This document shows, one piece after another, positions 1 to 6,829 of a stretch of 64,000 nucleotides of DNA. Every line of letters starts with the position of its first letter. Position 1 is the first letter of the stretch. Under the pieces are notes generated by a model, which ran no database searches, was not told where the DNA came from, and saw nothing but the letters and a program-made list of their open reading frames with translations. The translations under genes were made by a program, and so were the position numbers. The stretch comes from an uncultured Clostridium sp. (GTDB lineage: Bacteria; Bacillota; Clostridia; Clostridiales; Clostridiaceae), in contig NZ_CAMTIG010000009.1 of NCBI RefSeq assembly GCF_947072515.1, positions 1 through 64,000 of the forward strand, written 5' to 3'.

Positions 1-959
1 ATGGAGTACCAGGAACTTACGGAAATAAATCAGAAACTATAACATGGATAGTTGAGAAGAATGAAGTAAAACCTGTAAAACCAGTAGTTAAAAACAGTTC
101 AGTAACAACAATAGTTGAAACAACAAGTGGAGAAATACTAGTACCAGCTACAACAACAACAGGAGTTGTAGGAAGTAAGGATACAAGTATAAATCCAGAA
201 GTACCAAATGGCTACCACTTAGTAAAAGTAGTTGATGGACAAGGACAAGAAGTAAATGGGGTACCAGGAACTTATGGAAACAAATCAGAAACTATAACAT
301 GGATAGTTGAGAAAAATGAAGTAAAACCTGTAAAACCAGTAGTTAAAAATAGTTCAGTAACAACAATAGTTGAAACAACAAATGGAGAAATATTAGTACC
401 AGCTACAACTACAACAGGAGTTGTGGGAAGCAAAGATACAAGTATAAATCCAGAAGTACCAAATGGCTACCACTTAGTAAAAGTAGTTGATGGACAAGGT
501 GGAGAAGTAAATGGAGTACCAGGAACTTACGGAAACAAATCAGAAACTATAACATGGATAGTTGAGAAAAATGAAGTGAAACCTGTAAAACCAACAAAAC
601 CAGAGCAACCAGTAAAACCAGAACAACCAGTAAAACCTGTAGTTAAGAATAATGTAGTGCCAGTAGTTAAGACAACAACTAAAGAAAATAATACAGAGAA
701 TATTAATACAGGAAAAATAATTAATAATGAAGCAAGTTCTGTTGGACAAACAGCTCAACAAGGTAAAATAATAAATAATCAAGAACCTAAAAATACAAGC
801 AATAATGCAAATGAACAAGAAACTAGTACTAAAGCTTCAGGTAATCCAAAAACTGGAGATGAAGCTAATATTCCTTTTGCAGCAGGAATTTTTGGGGCAA
901 TTGCAGGACTATTTGTTTTAAATAGAAAGAAAAAACCACAAAAAGATACTGATAAATAA
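1..959 (+). CDS. C-terminal part of repeat-rich sortase-anchored surface protein (5' truncated by window)
   Basis: The reading frame is open from base 3, so the gene starts before the window. It carries 85-residue tandem units (starts at 3, 258 and 513) that contain a GYHLVKVVDG core and look like MucBP-type adhesion repeats. A KPEQPVKP proline/lysine spacer follows, then an Asn/Thr/Gln-rich stretch that would span the cell wall. The C-terminus has an NPKTGDE sorting motif, a hydrophobic segment (about AAGIFGAIAGLFVL) and a basic tail, which is the classic sortase substrate layout with N replacing L of LPXTG. The role is probably adhesion or wall decoration, inferred from architecture only. 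The internal GTG at 423 is not the real start. Confidence 0.88.
   Translation, partial: GVPGTYGNKSETITWIVEKNEVKPVKPVVKNSSVTTIVETTSGEILVPATTTTGVVGSKDTSINPEVPNGYHLVKVVDGQGQEVNGVPGTYGNKSETITWIVEKNEVKPVKPVVKNSSVTTIVETTNGEILVPATTTTGVVGSKDTSINPEVPNGYHLVKVVDGQGGEVNGVPGTYGNKSETITWIVEKNEVKPVKPTKPEQPVKPEQPVKPVVKNNVVPVVKTTTKENNTENINTGKIINNEASSVGQTAQQGKIINNQEPKNTSNNANEQETSTKASGNPKTGDEANIPFAAGIFGAIAGLFVLNRKKKPQKDTDK
3..593 (+). repeat. Tandem 255-bp coding repeats
   Basis: Near-identical units begin at 3, 258 and 513, an exact 255-bp (85-codon) period. The third copy breaks off where the proline/lysine spacer begins near 593. Differences are mostly single bases (for example GGA/GGG at the unit start, and Gln versus Gly in the GQGQE/GQGGE segment). 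This suggests recent duplication or homogenisation. The number of copies upstream of the window is unknown. Confidence 0.9.
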
Positions 960-989
960 GAGTCAGAAAACTTTATAAATTAAAAAGAA

Positions 990-1016
990 AAAATGCCGAG
1001 AAATCGGCATTTTTTA
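990..1016 (+). terminator. Intrinsic terminator of the surface protein gene
   Basis: Inverted repeat AAATGCCGA (991-999) and TCGGCATTT (1004-1012) with a GAAA loop, followed by a T-run. Confidence 0.85.
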
Positions 1017-1054
1017 TATTTTTTTGTGATTATATTTAAATCATAGAAATAATA

Positions 1055-1471
1055 TTATTTAATTTTTTCTAAAACCATTGAAATTTGATAGTTAGCAAAA
1101 GGTAATATCTTATCAAGCAGTGCAGTAAGAGTATGATTACTATCATTTTCTATTTTTAAAACATAACAGCAGTCAGAACCAGTTTTATAAGCCTCTACAA
1201 TTTCATTATGATCATTAATGAGATTTAGTATTTTATCATGTGAGTTATCTTTCATATAGATTCTTACATAAGATGTATTTTTAAAACCTAAATAGTTTTC
1301 ATTAATATTAATAGTAAAGTTTTCTATAATATTATTTTCTATAAGCTTATTAACTCTATTTCCAACAGCCTGTCCTGTTAGGTGTAATCTTTCACCAATT
1401 TCTTTAAAAGTAAGTTTTGAATTTAATTTTAATTCTTTTAGTATAGCAATATCTAAATCATCTAGTTTCAA
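1055..1471 (-). CDS. Lrp/AsnC-family transcriptional regulator
   Basis: A 138-residue protein with an N-terminal winged helix-turn-helix (about residues 4-50; LDDLDIAILKELKLNSK followed by LTFKEIGERLHLTGQAVGNRV) and a C-terminal RAM/ligand-sensing half. These are the length and layout of the feast/famine regulator family. The start is TTG at 1471, supported by GGAGATGA 8 bases upstream; there is no in-frame ATG in that position. It is transcribed away from the cyanase gene, and the shared region holds an inverted repeat. Control of cyanase or amino-acid genes is therefore plausible but unproven. The effector is unknown. Confidence 0.85.
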   Translation of the reverse strand: MKLDDLDIAILKELKLNSKLTFKEIGERLHLTGQAVGNRVNKLIENNIIENFTININENYLGFKNTSYVRIYMKDNSHDKILNLINDHNEIVEAYKTGSDCCYVLKIENDSNHTLTALLDKILPFANYQISMVLEKIK

Positions 1472-1498
1472 AATAAATCATCTCCTATACTTAAAGTA

Positions 1499-1540
1499 TT
1501 TCACCATGAAAGTCTAATAAACAAAGTTTTTCATGGGAAA
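1499..1540. promoter_or_regulatory. Inverted repeat (possible operator) between Lrp and cyanase genes
   Basis: CCATGAAA (1504-1511) and TTTCATGG (1529-1536) form perfect arms. With one bulged base the arms extend to TTTC(A)CCATGAAA and its complement. It lies immediately upstream of the cyanase promoter and between the divergent genes, as expected for a regulator site. The link to the Lrp protein is inference. Confidence 0.5.
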
Positions 1541-1541
1541 A

Positions 1542-1571
1542 TTGAACTTAGATAACTACACATATTATAAT
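1542..1571 (+). promoter_or_regulatory. Sigma-A-type promoter of cynS
   Basis: TTGAAC (1542-1547), an 18-base spacer and a consensus TATAAT (1566-1571), 54 bases before the cyanase start. Confidence 0.6.
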
Positions 1572-1624
1572 TTAAATGTACCAATAATAAAAGAAAATAA
1601 ATTAATATAACAAAGGAGAAAAAA

Positions 1625-2089
1625 ATGAAAAATATAGATTATTTAAGAGATAGTAGTAAAGAAGAATTAAGATATTTAAATCAAATGAGAAAAGCAAAAG
1701 GATTGACTTATGAAGAGTTAGCAGAAAAAATTAGTGTGAATAAAGTTTGGCTTGCAAGTGTTTTTAAAGGACAGCAATGGGTTCCAGATGAATATATAGA
1801 TGCTTTAGCCAAAGAGCTAGATATTCCAGTTGAAAAATTTGAGTGTTTAAAAGAACATCCATATAAAGCGGATGTAGATCCAATATTATATAGATTACAT
1901 GAAGCATTAAATACATATGGACCAGCAATAAAAGAGATAATACATGAGAAATCAGGAAATGCAATTATGAGTGCAATTGATTTTGGTGTTGATATAGAAA
2001 TAGAAAAAGATCCAAAAGGTGATAGAGTAATAATTACATTAGATGGAAAGCTATTGCCTTATAGTAAAGGTGGAAAATATCCTTGGTAA
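1625..2089 (+). CDS. cynS: Cyanate hydratase (cyanase)
   Basis: Cyanase converts cyanate and bicarbonate to carbamate, giving ammonia and CO2. The 154-residue protein has the family length: an N-terminal helical HTH-like domain (residues 12-75) and the C-terminal catalytic dimerisation domain. The family catalytic residues are visible: Arg90 and Glu93 in LYRLHEA and Ser116 in IMSAIDF, with the VIITLDGK strand near the C-terminus. The start ATG has AAAGGAG upstream. It is a single gene with its own promoter and no cynT carbonic anhydrase or cynX next to it. Detoxification of cyanate or use as a nitrogen source is the expected role. Confidence 0.93.
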   Translation: MKNIDYLRDSSKEELRYLNQMRKAKGLTYEELAEKISVNKVWLASVFKGQQWVPDEYIDALAKELDIPVEKFECLKEHPYKADVDPILYRLHEALNTYGPAIKEIIHEKSGNAIMSAIDFGVDIEIEKDPKGDRVIITLDGKLLPYSKGGKYPW

Positions 2090-2147
2090 AAACTTCAAAA
2101 ATATAATATAATTATGATATAGAAAGTAGAGAATTAAGGGGGAGATT

Positions 2148-2471
2148 ATGGAGTATGTAGCTTTACTTTTAGCACCAATTATATTAGTTATATTAGGAAT
2201 TATAATTGGCTCTGGAAAAGGTGGGTTTTTAATAGCTGGATACAATACATTAGATAAAAATGAACAAGATAAATATGATAAAGAGAGATATTTTAAATTT
2301 ATGGGTAAGTTTCTATTTGTTTTAGCAGGAATAGAACTTATAATGCCAATAGCTAAAGTATTGAATATAGGAAATTTTGGAGTAGTTATAATAAGTGTTA
2401 ATATTATATTTGTCATAGTTGTAATAGGTGGCATAATTTACATGAACACAAAAAATAGATTTAAAAAATAA
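2148..2471 (+). CDS. DUF3784-like small membrane protein
   Basis: A 107-residue protein with three hydrophobic segments (about residues 4-24, 51-70 and 76-98). A conserved GKGGFLIAGYNT segment and a following KYDKERY stretch lie between the first two. This pattern matches the DUF3784 family of Firmicutes, whose function is unknown. The start has GGGGGAG upstream. It follows cynS by 58 bases and may be read from the same promoter. No catalytic motif is visible. Confidence 0.75.
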   Translation: MEYVALLLAPIILVILGIIIGSGKGGFLIAGYNTLDKNEQDKYDKERYFKFMGKFLFVLAGIELIMPIAKVLNIGNFGVVIISVNIIFVIVVIGGIIYMNTKNRFKK

Positions 2472-2505
2472 AAAAATATTTTAAGGAAATAATAAATTTA
2501 AAATA

Positions 2506-2551
2506 AAAGTGAATAGAACTAATCAGAATGGGTACAATTAAAATATAAATC
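2506..2551 (+). promoter_or_regulatory. Conserved upstream block of small RNA unit 1
   Basis: AAAGTGAATA and, further on, the exact 16-mer AATTAAAATATAAATC (2536-2551) occur here and again upstream of unit 2 at the same relative position. TATAAA within the 16-mer is a possible -10 element; no good -35 is seen. It is probably the promoter/activator region, duplicated with the RNA. Confidence 0.4.
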
Positions 2552-2645
2552 AATTGATTTATATCTATCCCCCATAAATTCACTTATTGGATACCCCCTA
2601 TTTTCAATAAGATAAAGAAAGTCTTAGAAATAAGGCTTTTTTTGT
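2552..2645 (+). ncRNA. Candidate small RNA unit 1 with C-rich loops
   Basis: There is no coding potential here. Elements in order: the inverted repeat AAATC-AATT-GATTT (2547-2560), a single-stranded CCCCC (2569-2573), a hairpin CTTATTG/CAATAAG (2583-2589 with 2605-2611) whose 15-base loop holds CCCCC (2594-2598), and a terminator AAAGTCTTA/TAAGGCTTT plus T-run (2618-2643). The same order recurs about 182 bases downstream with a different but still paired stem, which argues for a conserved RNA structure. The 5' end is estimated. C-rich loops of this kind can pair with Shine-Dalgarno sequences; that function is inferred. Confidence 0.55.
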
Positions 2646-2687
2646 ATGTAAAAATATTTCTTTATAAAAAATAAAAAAATAAATTCT

Positions 2688-2733
2688 AAAGTGAATATAA
2701 TCTTTAGATGTGGATAGAATTAAAATATAAATC
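2688..2733 (+). promoter_or_regulatory. Conserved upstream block of small RNA unit 2
   Basis: AAAGTGAATA (2688-2697) and the exact 16-mer AATTAAAATATAAATC (2718-2733) repeat the block in front of unit 1, offset by 182 bases. Confidence 0.4.
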
Positions 2734-2829
2734 GTTAGATTTAATAAAATTCGTCCCCCATTAACCCTTTCATTAGATCCCCCCTAGGTTTAATGACACA
2801 AAAAAGTCTTAGCAATAAGGCTTTTTTTA
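2734..2829 (+). ncRNA. Candidate small RNA unit 2 with C-rich loops
   Basis: It has the same architecture as unit 1: AAATC-GTTA-GATTT at the 5' side, CCCCC (2755-2759), a hairpin TCATTA/TAATGA (2770-2775 with 2791-2796) whose 15-base loop contains CCCCCC (2779-2784), and a terminator AAAGTCTTA/TAAGGCTTT (2804-2822) with a T-run. The stem bases differ from unit 1 on both sides, so pairing is kept (compensatory change). The exact 5' end is not known. Confidence 0.55.
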
Positions 2830-3028
2830 TTTGGAAGAAAAATATTTTAAATGAAAAGTTGGTGGTAAAGTAGACTAAGGGAAGGGTAGAAAAAAATAAT
2901 TTAGTGAAATAAACTGCTAATTTAAAAATAAAGAAAATAATAGATAAATAAAATTACGATATTGATGATGATAAAAAGATAAGATATTATAGGTGAGGCA
3001 ATTTAAATAAGATTAGGGGAAGATACAA

Positions 3029-3715
3029 ATGAAGAGTAAAAAGCAGCATAAAATGAGAAAAAGAACTAAGATTTTAATAGGTATAGTAATTATATTTATA
3101 ATATACTTACTTAGTTTAGCTGGTAGGGGAACAACAAATACAAATAATTCAGCAGTAACTACGAAAAATCAAACACAGACAGTTCAACAAACACAAAATA
3201 ATACACAGCAAACACAAGAAAATCCACAGAAGCAGAATATAAATAATTCAGAAGTGGATAAAAAAGATGCTACTGAAGTTAAGAAAGTAGATACACATAA
3301 AAAGGTAGAGAGTAATAGTGGAGTAGATACAAAACAAGAAAATATAAAAAAGGAAACTGTATCAGAACCACAAAATGCAGTAGTGAAGAGTACTGAAAAT
3401 AAAACAAATACAGTAAATCAAAATAATGATAGAAAGCAGTCAAATATAAAACAAAATGAAAAAAGCCAAAGTATGGCTGTAAAAGCACCACAAAATAAAG
3501 AAGCAAATGAAGTACAAGGACAGTATGAAGAAATTTCTTTTAATAGTTCAAGTAAAAAAGCTATTTTACATTCAACACCAGATAGTCATGGTAATGATAT
3601 AGAACATTTAAATAATGGAGAGAAGGTTCAAGTTATAGGACAATCAGGTGAATACGATAAAGTAAAAACATCTTCGGGAGAAGTTGGGTATGTCTATGAA
3701 AGATATGTAAAATAA
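3029..3715 (+). CDS. Membrane-anchored extracellular SH3-domain protein
   Basis: A 228-residue protein with a basic N-terminus and one transmembrane helix (about residues 13-32). A long Gln/Asn/Lys/Thr-rich low-complexity linker follows (about 35-165). A C-terminal bacterial SH3 domain (about 168-228) carries the LHSTPDSHGN, VQVIGQSGEYDKVKT and GEVGYVYERYV features. Such domains bind peptidoglycan or wall peptides. It is probably anchored in the membrane and reaches into the cell wall. The start is preceded by AGGGGAAG. It is monocistronic with its own terminator. Confidence 0.8.
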   Translation: MKSKKQHKMRKRTKILIGIVIIFIIYLLSLAGRGTTNTNNSAVTTKNQTQTVQQTQNNTQQTQENPQKQNINNSEVDKKDATEVKKVDTHKKVESNSGVDTKQENIKKETVSEPQNAVVKSTENKTNTVNQNNDRKQSNIKQNEKSQSMAVKAPQNKEANEVQGQYEEISFNSSSKKAILHSTPDSHGNDIEHLNNGEKVQVIGQSGEYDKVKTSSGEVGYVYERYVK

Positions 3716-3736
3716 TATATAAATTAAAATATTTTT

Positions 3737-3764
3737 AAGCCACATATTTCTGTGGCTTTTATTA
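3737..3764 (+). terminator. Intrinsic terminator after SH3-domain gene
   Basis: AAGCCACA (3737-3744) pairs with TGTGGCTT (3751-3758), followed by TTATTATTTT. Confidence 0.85.
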
Positions 3765-3937
3765 TTTTATGATATAAGTTTAATTTGTTTAAATTTTGAT
3801 AGTAATTTTATAAGTTTAAATATAGAGAAAATAAATAGAATTCACCATAGAAAAAGTAGTATATTTATTATATAAAATCATCATAAAAGTATATAATAAA
3901 TATAAAGATTAAAGGAAATTAGAAAAGAGGTATAAAA

Positions 3938-4159
3938 ATGGCAGATTTAAAATTTGAAATAGAAGAAAATCTTGGAGTTATAGCAGAATCATCAAAAGGA
4001 TGGAAAAAAGAAGTAAATCTAATAAGTTGGAATGGAAGAGAAGCTAAATATGATATAAGAGAATGGGACCCAGACCATGTTAAAATGGGAAAAGGTGTAA
4101 CATTAAGTAAAGAGGAATTAAAAAGTTTAAAAGAGATATTGGATAAGATGGATTTATAA
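3938..4159 (+). CDS. YdbC/PC4-like single-stranded DNA-binding protein
   Basis: A 73-residue protein that reads through the compact PC4 fold. The segments GVIAESSKGWKKEVNLISWNG, AKYDIREWDPDHVKMGKGVTL and a C-terminal helix match the bacterial YdbC/PC4 family. That family is related to the eukaryotic p15/PC4 coactivator and binds single-stranded DNA as a dimer. The exact cellular role in Firmicutes is not settled. AGAAAAGAGG lies ahead of the ATG. It is monocistronic and has its own terminator. Confidence 0.82.
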   Translation: MADLKFEIEENLGVIAESSKGWKKEVNLISWNGREAKYDIREWDPDHVKMGKGVTLSKEELKSLKEILDKMDL

Positions 4160-4179
4160 AATTAAAATATAATTAGAGA

Positions 4180-4217
4180 ATAGAACTAGCTAAAAAGTAT
4201 AACTAGTTCTATTTTTA
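4180..4217 (+). terminator. Intrinsic terminator after the PC4-like gene
   Basis: ATAGAACTAG (4180-4189) pairs with CTAGTTCTAT (4203-4212), followed by TTTTTA. Confidence 0.85.
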
Positions 4218-4346
4218 TGTAATTAGAAGCTTTTGAAAAAATGAGTTCAATAAAAATATATGGCAGATATTGAACTTTAAAAGAATAAAAGTTTATTTAG
4301 AAAATATAAATTATTATAAGTAATAAATAAAGGGGTTTTATTATAA

Positions 4347-4874
4347 ATGTGGTGGCTAAATGCAGAAAATGAAAAGGATTTAAGAAAACTTACAAAAGAG
4401 AGGTATAAGACTAGGCAACTAGAAAATTTGAAGAGGGAAATTAATAGTGATATTGATAAATTTTTAGAGGGAAATGGTTTAGATGTAGGACCTAAAAATA
4501 GTAAGAAAATTGTTGCAAGAGGATGGAGTGAATTATACTCTAAGATATTAAGAATAAAAGAGTTTTATCTTAATTTGCAGAGTAAGAATAGTAATGAAGA
4601 AATAGAGAAGAAAAGAGGGGAAAATACAAAGACTGTAGAGATAGAGTACTTTAAAAGTAGAAGTGATGAACTAATATTTTATATTCTTGAACTTAGTGGA
4701 AAAAACAGAAATGAAAAGCTAGGAGTTAAGGAGAGTTTTTATAGGAATAAAAGACAAGGAAAGACTTGGAGAAATAAAATATTAAAAGAGATTCATCCAG
4801 ATGTTTGTACAAACGAAAGGGCAAATGAAGCAATTCATGCTTTTGAGCAATTGTGTGAGCTTATAATTAAATGA
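4347..4874 (+). CDS. J-domain-like protein
   Basis: A 175-residue, mostly helical, highly charged protein. The last 40 residues read KILKEIHPDVCTNERANEAIHAF, with an HPD tripeptide at 150-152 between two helices. This is the DnaK-contacting loop of J-domains, although the first J-domain helix is hard to recognise. It probably recruits Hsp70 or serves as an adaptor. Its stop codon overlaps the next gene (ATGA, 4871-4874), so the two are translationally coupled and likely act together. Specific function unknown. Confidence 0.6.
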   Translation: MWWLNAENEKDLRKLTKERYKTRQLENLKREINSDIDKFLEGNGLDVGPKNSKKIVARGWSELYSKILRIKEFYLNLQSKNSNEEIEKKRGENTKTVEIEYFKSRSDELIFYILELSGKNRNEKLGVKESFYRNKRQGKTWRNKILKEIHPDVCTNERANEAIHAFEQLCELIIK

Positions 4875-5605
4875 AAAAAATAGTTAAAGATAAAAGAGAA
4901 TTACCTCAAGGAATTGCATATACTGGAGATGAACTGAATTTTAAAAGACCTGAAATTGGGGAAGGTGAACATAAAGGAACAGTTACGAGAATAGTAAATG
5001 CATGTAAGGATTGTATAATTGAAGCTAATACATCTACTGTATTTATTTCAGAAGATTCTTTAGGGGAAATATTAAGGCTTAGAGCAGAAGATAAGATAAG
5101 AATAATTTTATCTAATATAAATGAAGATGATAAATATGAAAATAGTAAATATATATTACTTGGAGAATGTTTAAAGCTTATAAATAAAGAAATGAATGAA
5201 GCTAGAAGTGAAAGTAAAAGAAAATATTTACGAGTTTCAGAACAAGCTTTAATAAATATAAGAGATTGTGACCAATTAAGAGTAATGAATGGAAAGATTG
5301 ATGAAAATTATCTAAAAGATTTGAAAAAATTAAAGAAAACTAGAATAAGAGTATATAAGATAAGGGAAGATGAATTAACAGGAGAGTCTTTAATTAAAAG
5401 AAAGGCTGAATTTTCACATATAAGATCTAAGGCATCATATCCTGCTTTAGCTTTAGACATAGAAAATGGACTTATAGTAAATAAAGAAACACATGATAAA
5501 ATAACAGAAGAAAATGTAGAGAATGAAGAAAAATTAAAAAGTTTATGTGAAAGAGAAAAGTGGAATGTTGAGTGGTATGAAAAATATAAGGAAAAATATG
5601 AATAG
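4871..5605 (+). CDS. Putative HNH-type nuclease, partner of the J-domain protein
   Basis: A 244-residue protein of no immediately recognisable full-length family. In the C-terminal part the segment AEFSHIRSKA, ALDIENGLIVNKETHDKI places His183, Asn199 and His208 in the order and N-to-H spacing (9 residues) of the HNH/beta-beta-alpha-Me nuclease motif. The zinc-binding CxxC pairs that often flank it are absent. The N-terminal 110 residues contain a beta-rich segment (HKGTVTRIV, CIIEANTSTVFIS) of unknown role. It overlaps the upstream J-domain gene by four bases. Nuclease activity is inferred from three residues and local context. Confidence 0.5.
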   Translation: MKKIVKDKRELPQGIAYTGDELNFKRPEIGEGEHKGTVTRIVNACKDCIIEANTSTVFISEDSLGEILRLRAEDKIRIILSNINEDDKYENSKYILLGECLKLINKEMNEARSESKRKYLRVSEQALINIRDCDQLRVMNGKIDENYLKDLKKLKKTRIRVYKIREDELTGESLIKRKAEFSHIRSKASYPALALDIENGLIVNKETHDKITEENVENEEKLKSLCEREKWNVEWYEKYKEKYE

Positions 5606-5706
5606 AGACATATGGATATGTTGAGAAGTCAATATAATTAAAAAAATGTTTCTTTAAAGTAGGATAAATAATCTATTTGGGGGATTAGTAAATTGAAGGA
5701 TGGGCA

Positions 5707-5790
5707 ATGAGAAAAATTGTAGCGGAGATAATTTTTACTATTATATTTGGAGTTTTAGCTATGGGATGTATCGATAAAGAGAATATGTAA
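5707..5790 (+). CDS. Possible 27-residue lipoprotein-like peptide
   Basis: A short open frame with ATG at 5707 encodes a basic start (MRKIV), a hydrophobic core and LAMGC followed by IDKENM. This resembles a signal peptide ending in an imperfect lipobox. The ribosome binding site (GGATGGG) is weak. It may be a remnant of a lipoprotein gene, a secreted peptide or chance. Confidence 0.3.
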   Translation: MRKIVAEIIFTIIFGVLAMGCIDKENM

Positions 5791-5828
5791 ATTAAAATTC
5801 CTGTAGAAAATCTATAGGAGTTCTTAGT

Positions 5829-6263
5829 CTATAAGCTTGGTTTTGCTTTAATAATTTCATTATAAAGAGTAGTAGTATCATTAGAATTTTCAAGGGCAAT
5901 TAAATATTTTCCGTTAGTTGTATCTAAATAAATTGATTTACCAGAAGAATTTTCAACATAACAGGCTGTATCACCATAAGTTTCTAAATTTTCATGGCCA
6001 AATATTTTATTATCCATGGAACCACCATTATCATTTGAAATTACATTAGGAGAAGTATTAAGTAATGTTGCATGGCTTACTGTATCTAAATTTATATTGA
6101 TAGATTCCCATCCATTTATAGAAATAGTATTATTAGTAAAGGTAAGTTTATAGGACTTAGTAGGAATAGTAAGTAGAGCAGAACCAACAGCAATAATTCC
6201 TACAATAATTAATATTACAACTAAAATAGTATTAGAGTTAGATTTTTTACTTAATGAATCCAT
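5829..6263 (-). CDS. Membrane-anchored PH-like domain protein
   Basis: A 144-residue protein: a short polar N-terminus, one transmembrane helix (about 13-33) and an extracytoplasmic domain of beta strands. The pattern YKLTFTNNTISINGW, a middle segment with HATLLNTSPNV, then CYVENSSGKSIYLDTTNGKYLIAL and a final helix recalls bacterial PH-like domains. GAGGTG lies ahead of the start. Function unknown. It sits downstream of the 51-residue exported protein gene on the same strand, but a terminator separates them. Confidence 0.6.
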   Translation of the reverse strand: MDSLSKKSNSNTILVVILIIVGIIAVGSALLTIPTKSYKLTFTNNTISINGWESININLDTVSHATLLNTSPNVISNDNGGSMDNKIFGHENLETYGDTACYVENSSGKSIYLDTTNGKYLIALENSNDTTTLYNEIIKAKPSL

Positions 6264-6362
6264 GTGAACACCTCACTTTTATTGTTATAGTAATAATATA
6301 ACAATAAAAAGAAGAATATATGTACATAAAAAGAAAAATATGTAAAAATATAAATGGGGTTA

Positions 6363-6397
6363 AATAAAAAATAAGAGGTGCATTGCATCTCTTATTT
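6363..6397 (-). terminator. Intrinsic terminator (minus strand) of small exported protein gene
   Basis: On the minus strand TAAGAGATGCA pairs with TGCACCTCTTA (one wobble), followed by TTTTTTATTT. It lies just downstream of the gene ending at 6433. Confidence 0.7.
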
Positions 6398-6432
6398 TAA
6401 TTAATAGTATAAGTTTTAAATTGTATGGTATA

Positions 6433-6588
6433 TTATTTAGATGTATTATGTATGTTTGAACTGCTAACAGAAACTTGTGTTGGTGTATTATGTACATTTT
6501 TATTGAAACCTTGAGTAAATAAATATCCTTCAATTCCTATTATGGAAGAAAGAAGAACAATAGAAACTGCCATCATTAGTTTTTTCAT
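6433..6588 (-). CDS. Small exported or membrane-anchored protein (51 residues)
   Basis: ATG at 6588 is preceded by AGAGATGATT, and the frame runs 51 codons to TAA at 6433. The product has a signal/anchor helix (MKKLMMAVSIVLL, SSIIGIEGYLF) and a short Asn/Thr/Ser-rich tail. The first residues and the ribosome binding region (AAAAGAGATGATT) closely match those of the 326-residue exported protein encoded at 7654-8634. It therefore looks like a shortened paralogue that keeps the anchor only. Its own terminator follows. Role unknown. Confidence 0.6.
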   Translation of the reverse strand: MKKLMMAVSIVLLSSIIGIEGYLFTQGFNKNVHNTPTQVSVSSSNIHNTSK

Positions 6589-6829
6589 GTAATCATCTCT
6601 TTTCAAGTAAAATTCTTCTATATCATAGCAGAGGAAAATTAAAAAAGCATAAATAAATAATGTCTAAATAATTAATGCTTGTGAAAAATGTAAGAAATTA
6701 ATGGTGATAAATGAAAAGAATATCTTGTATGTATATATTTAGGTAAAAATAATACAGATGATTACTATTGAATAAAGAGGTAGATATTAATTATAATGAT
6801 AGTAACAAGGATAAAATAATGAGATAAGG

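Noticed and set aside
540-818. 92-residue minus-strand frame rich in Phe, Cys and Tyr within the surface protein
   Set aside because: Antisense of the Lys/Pro-rich spacer; composition is not protein-like and no ribosome binding site is seen.
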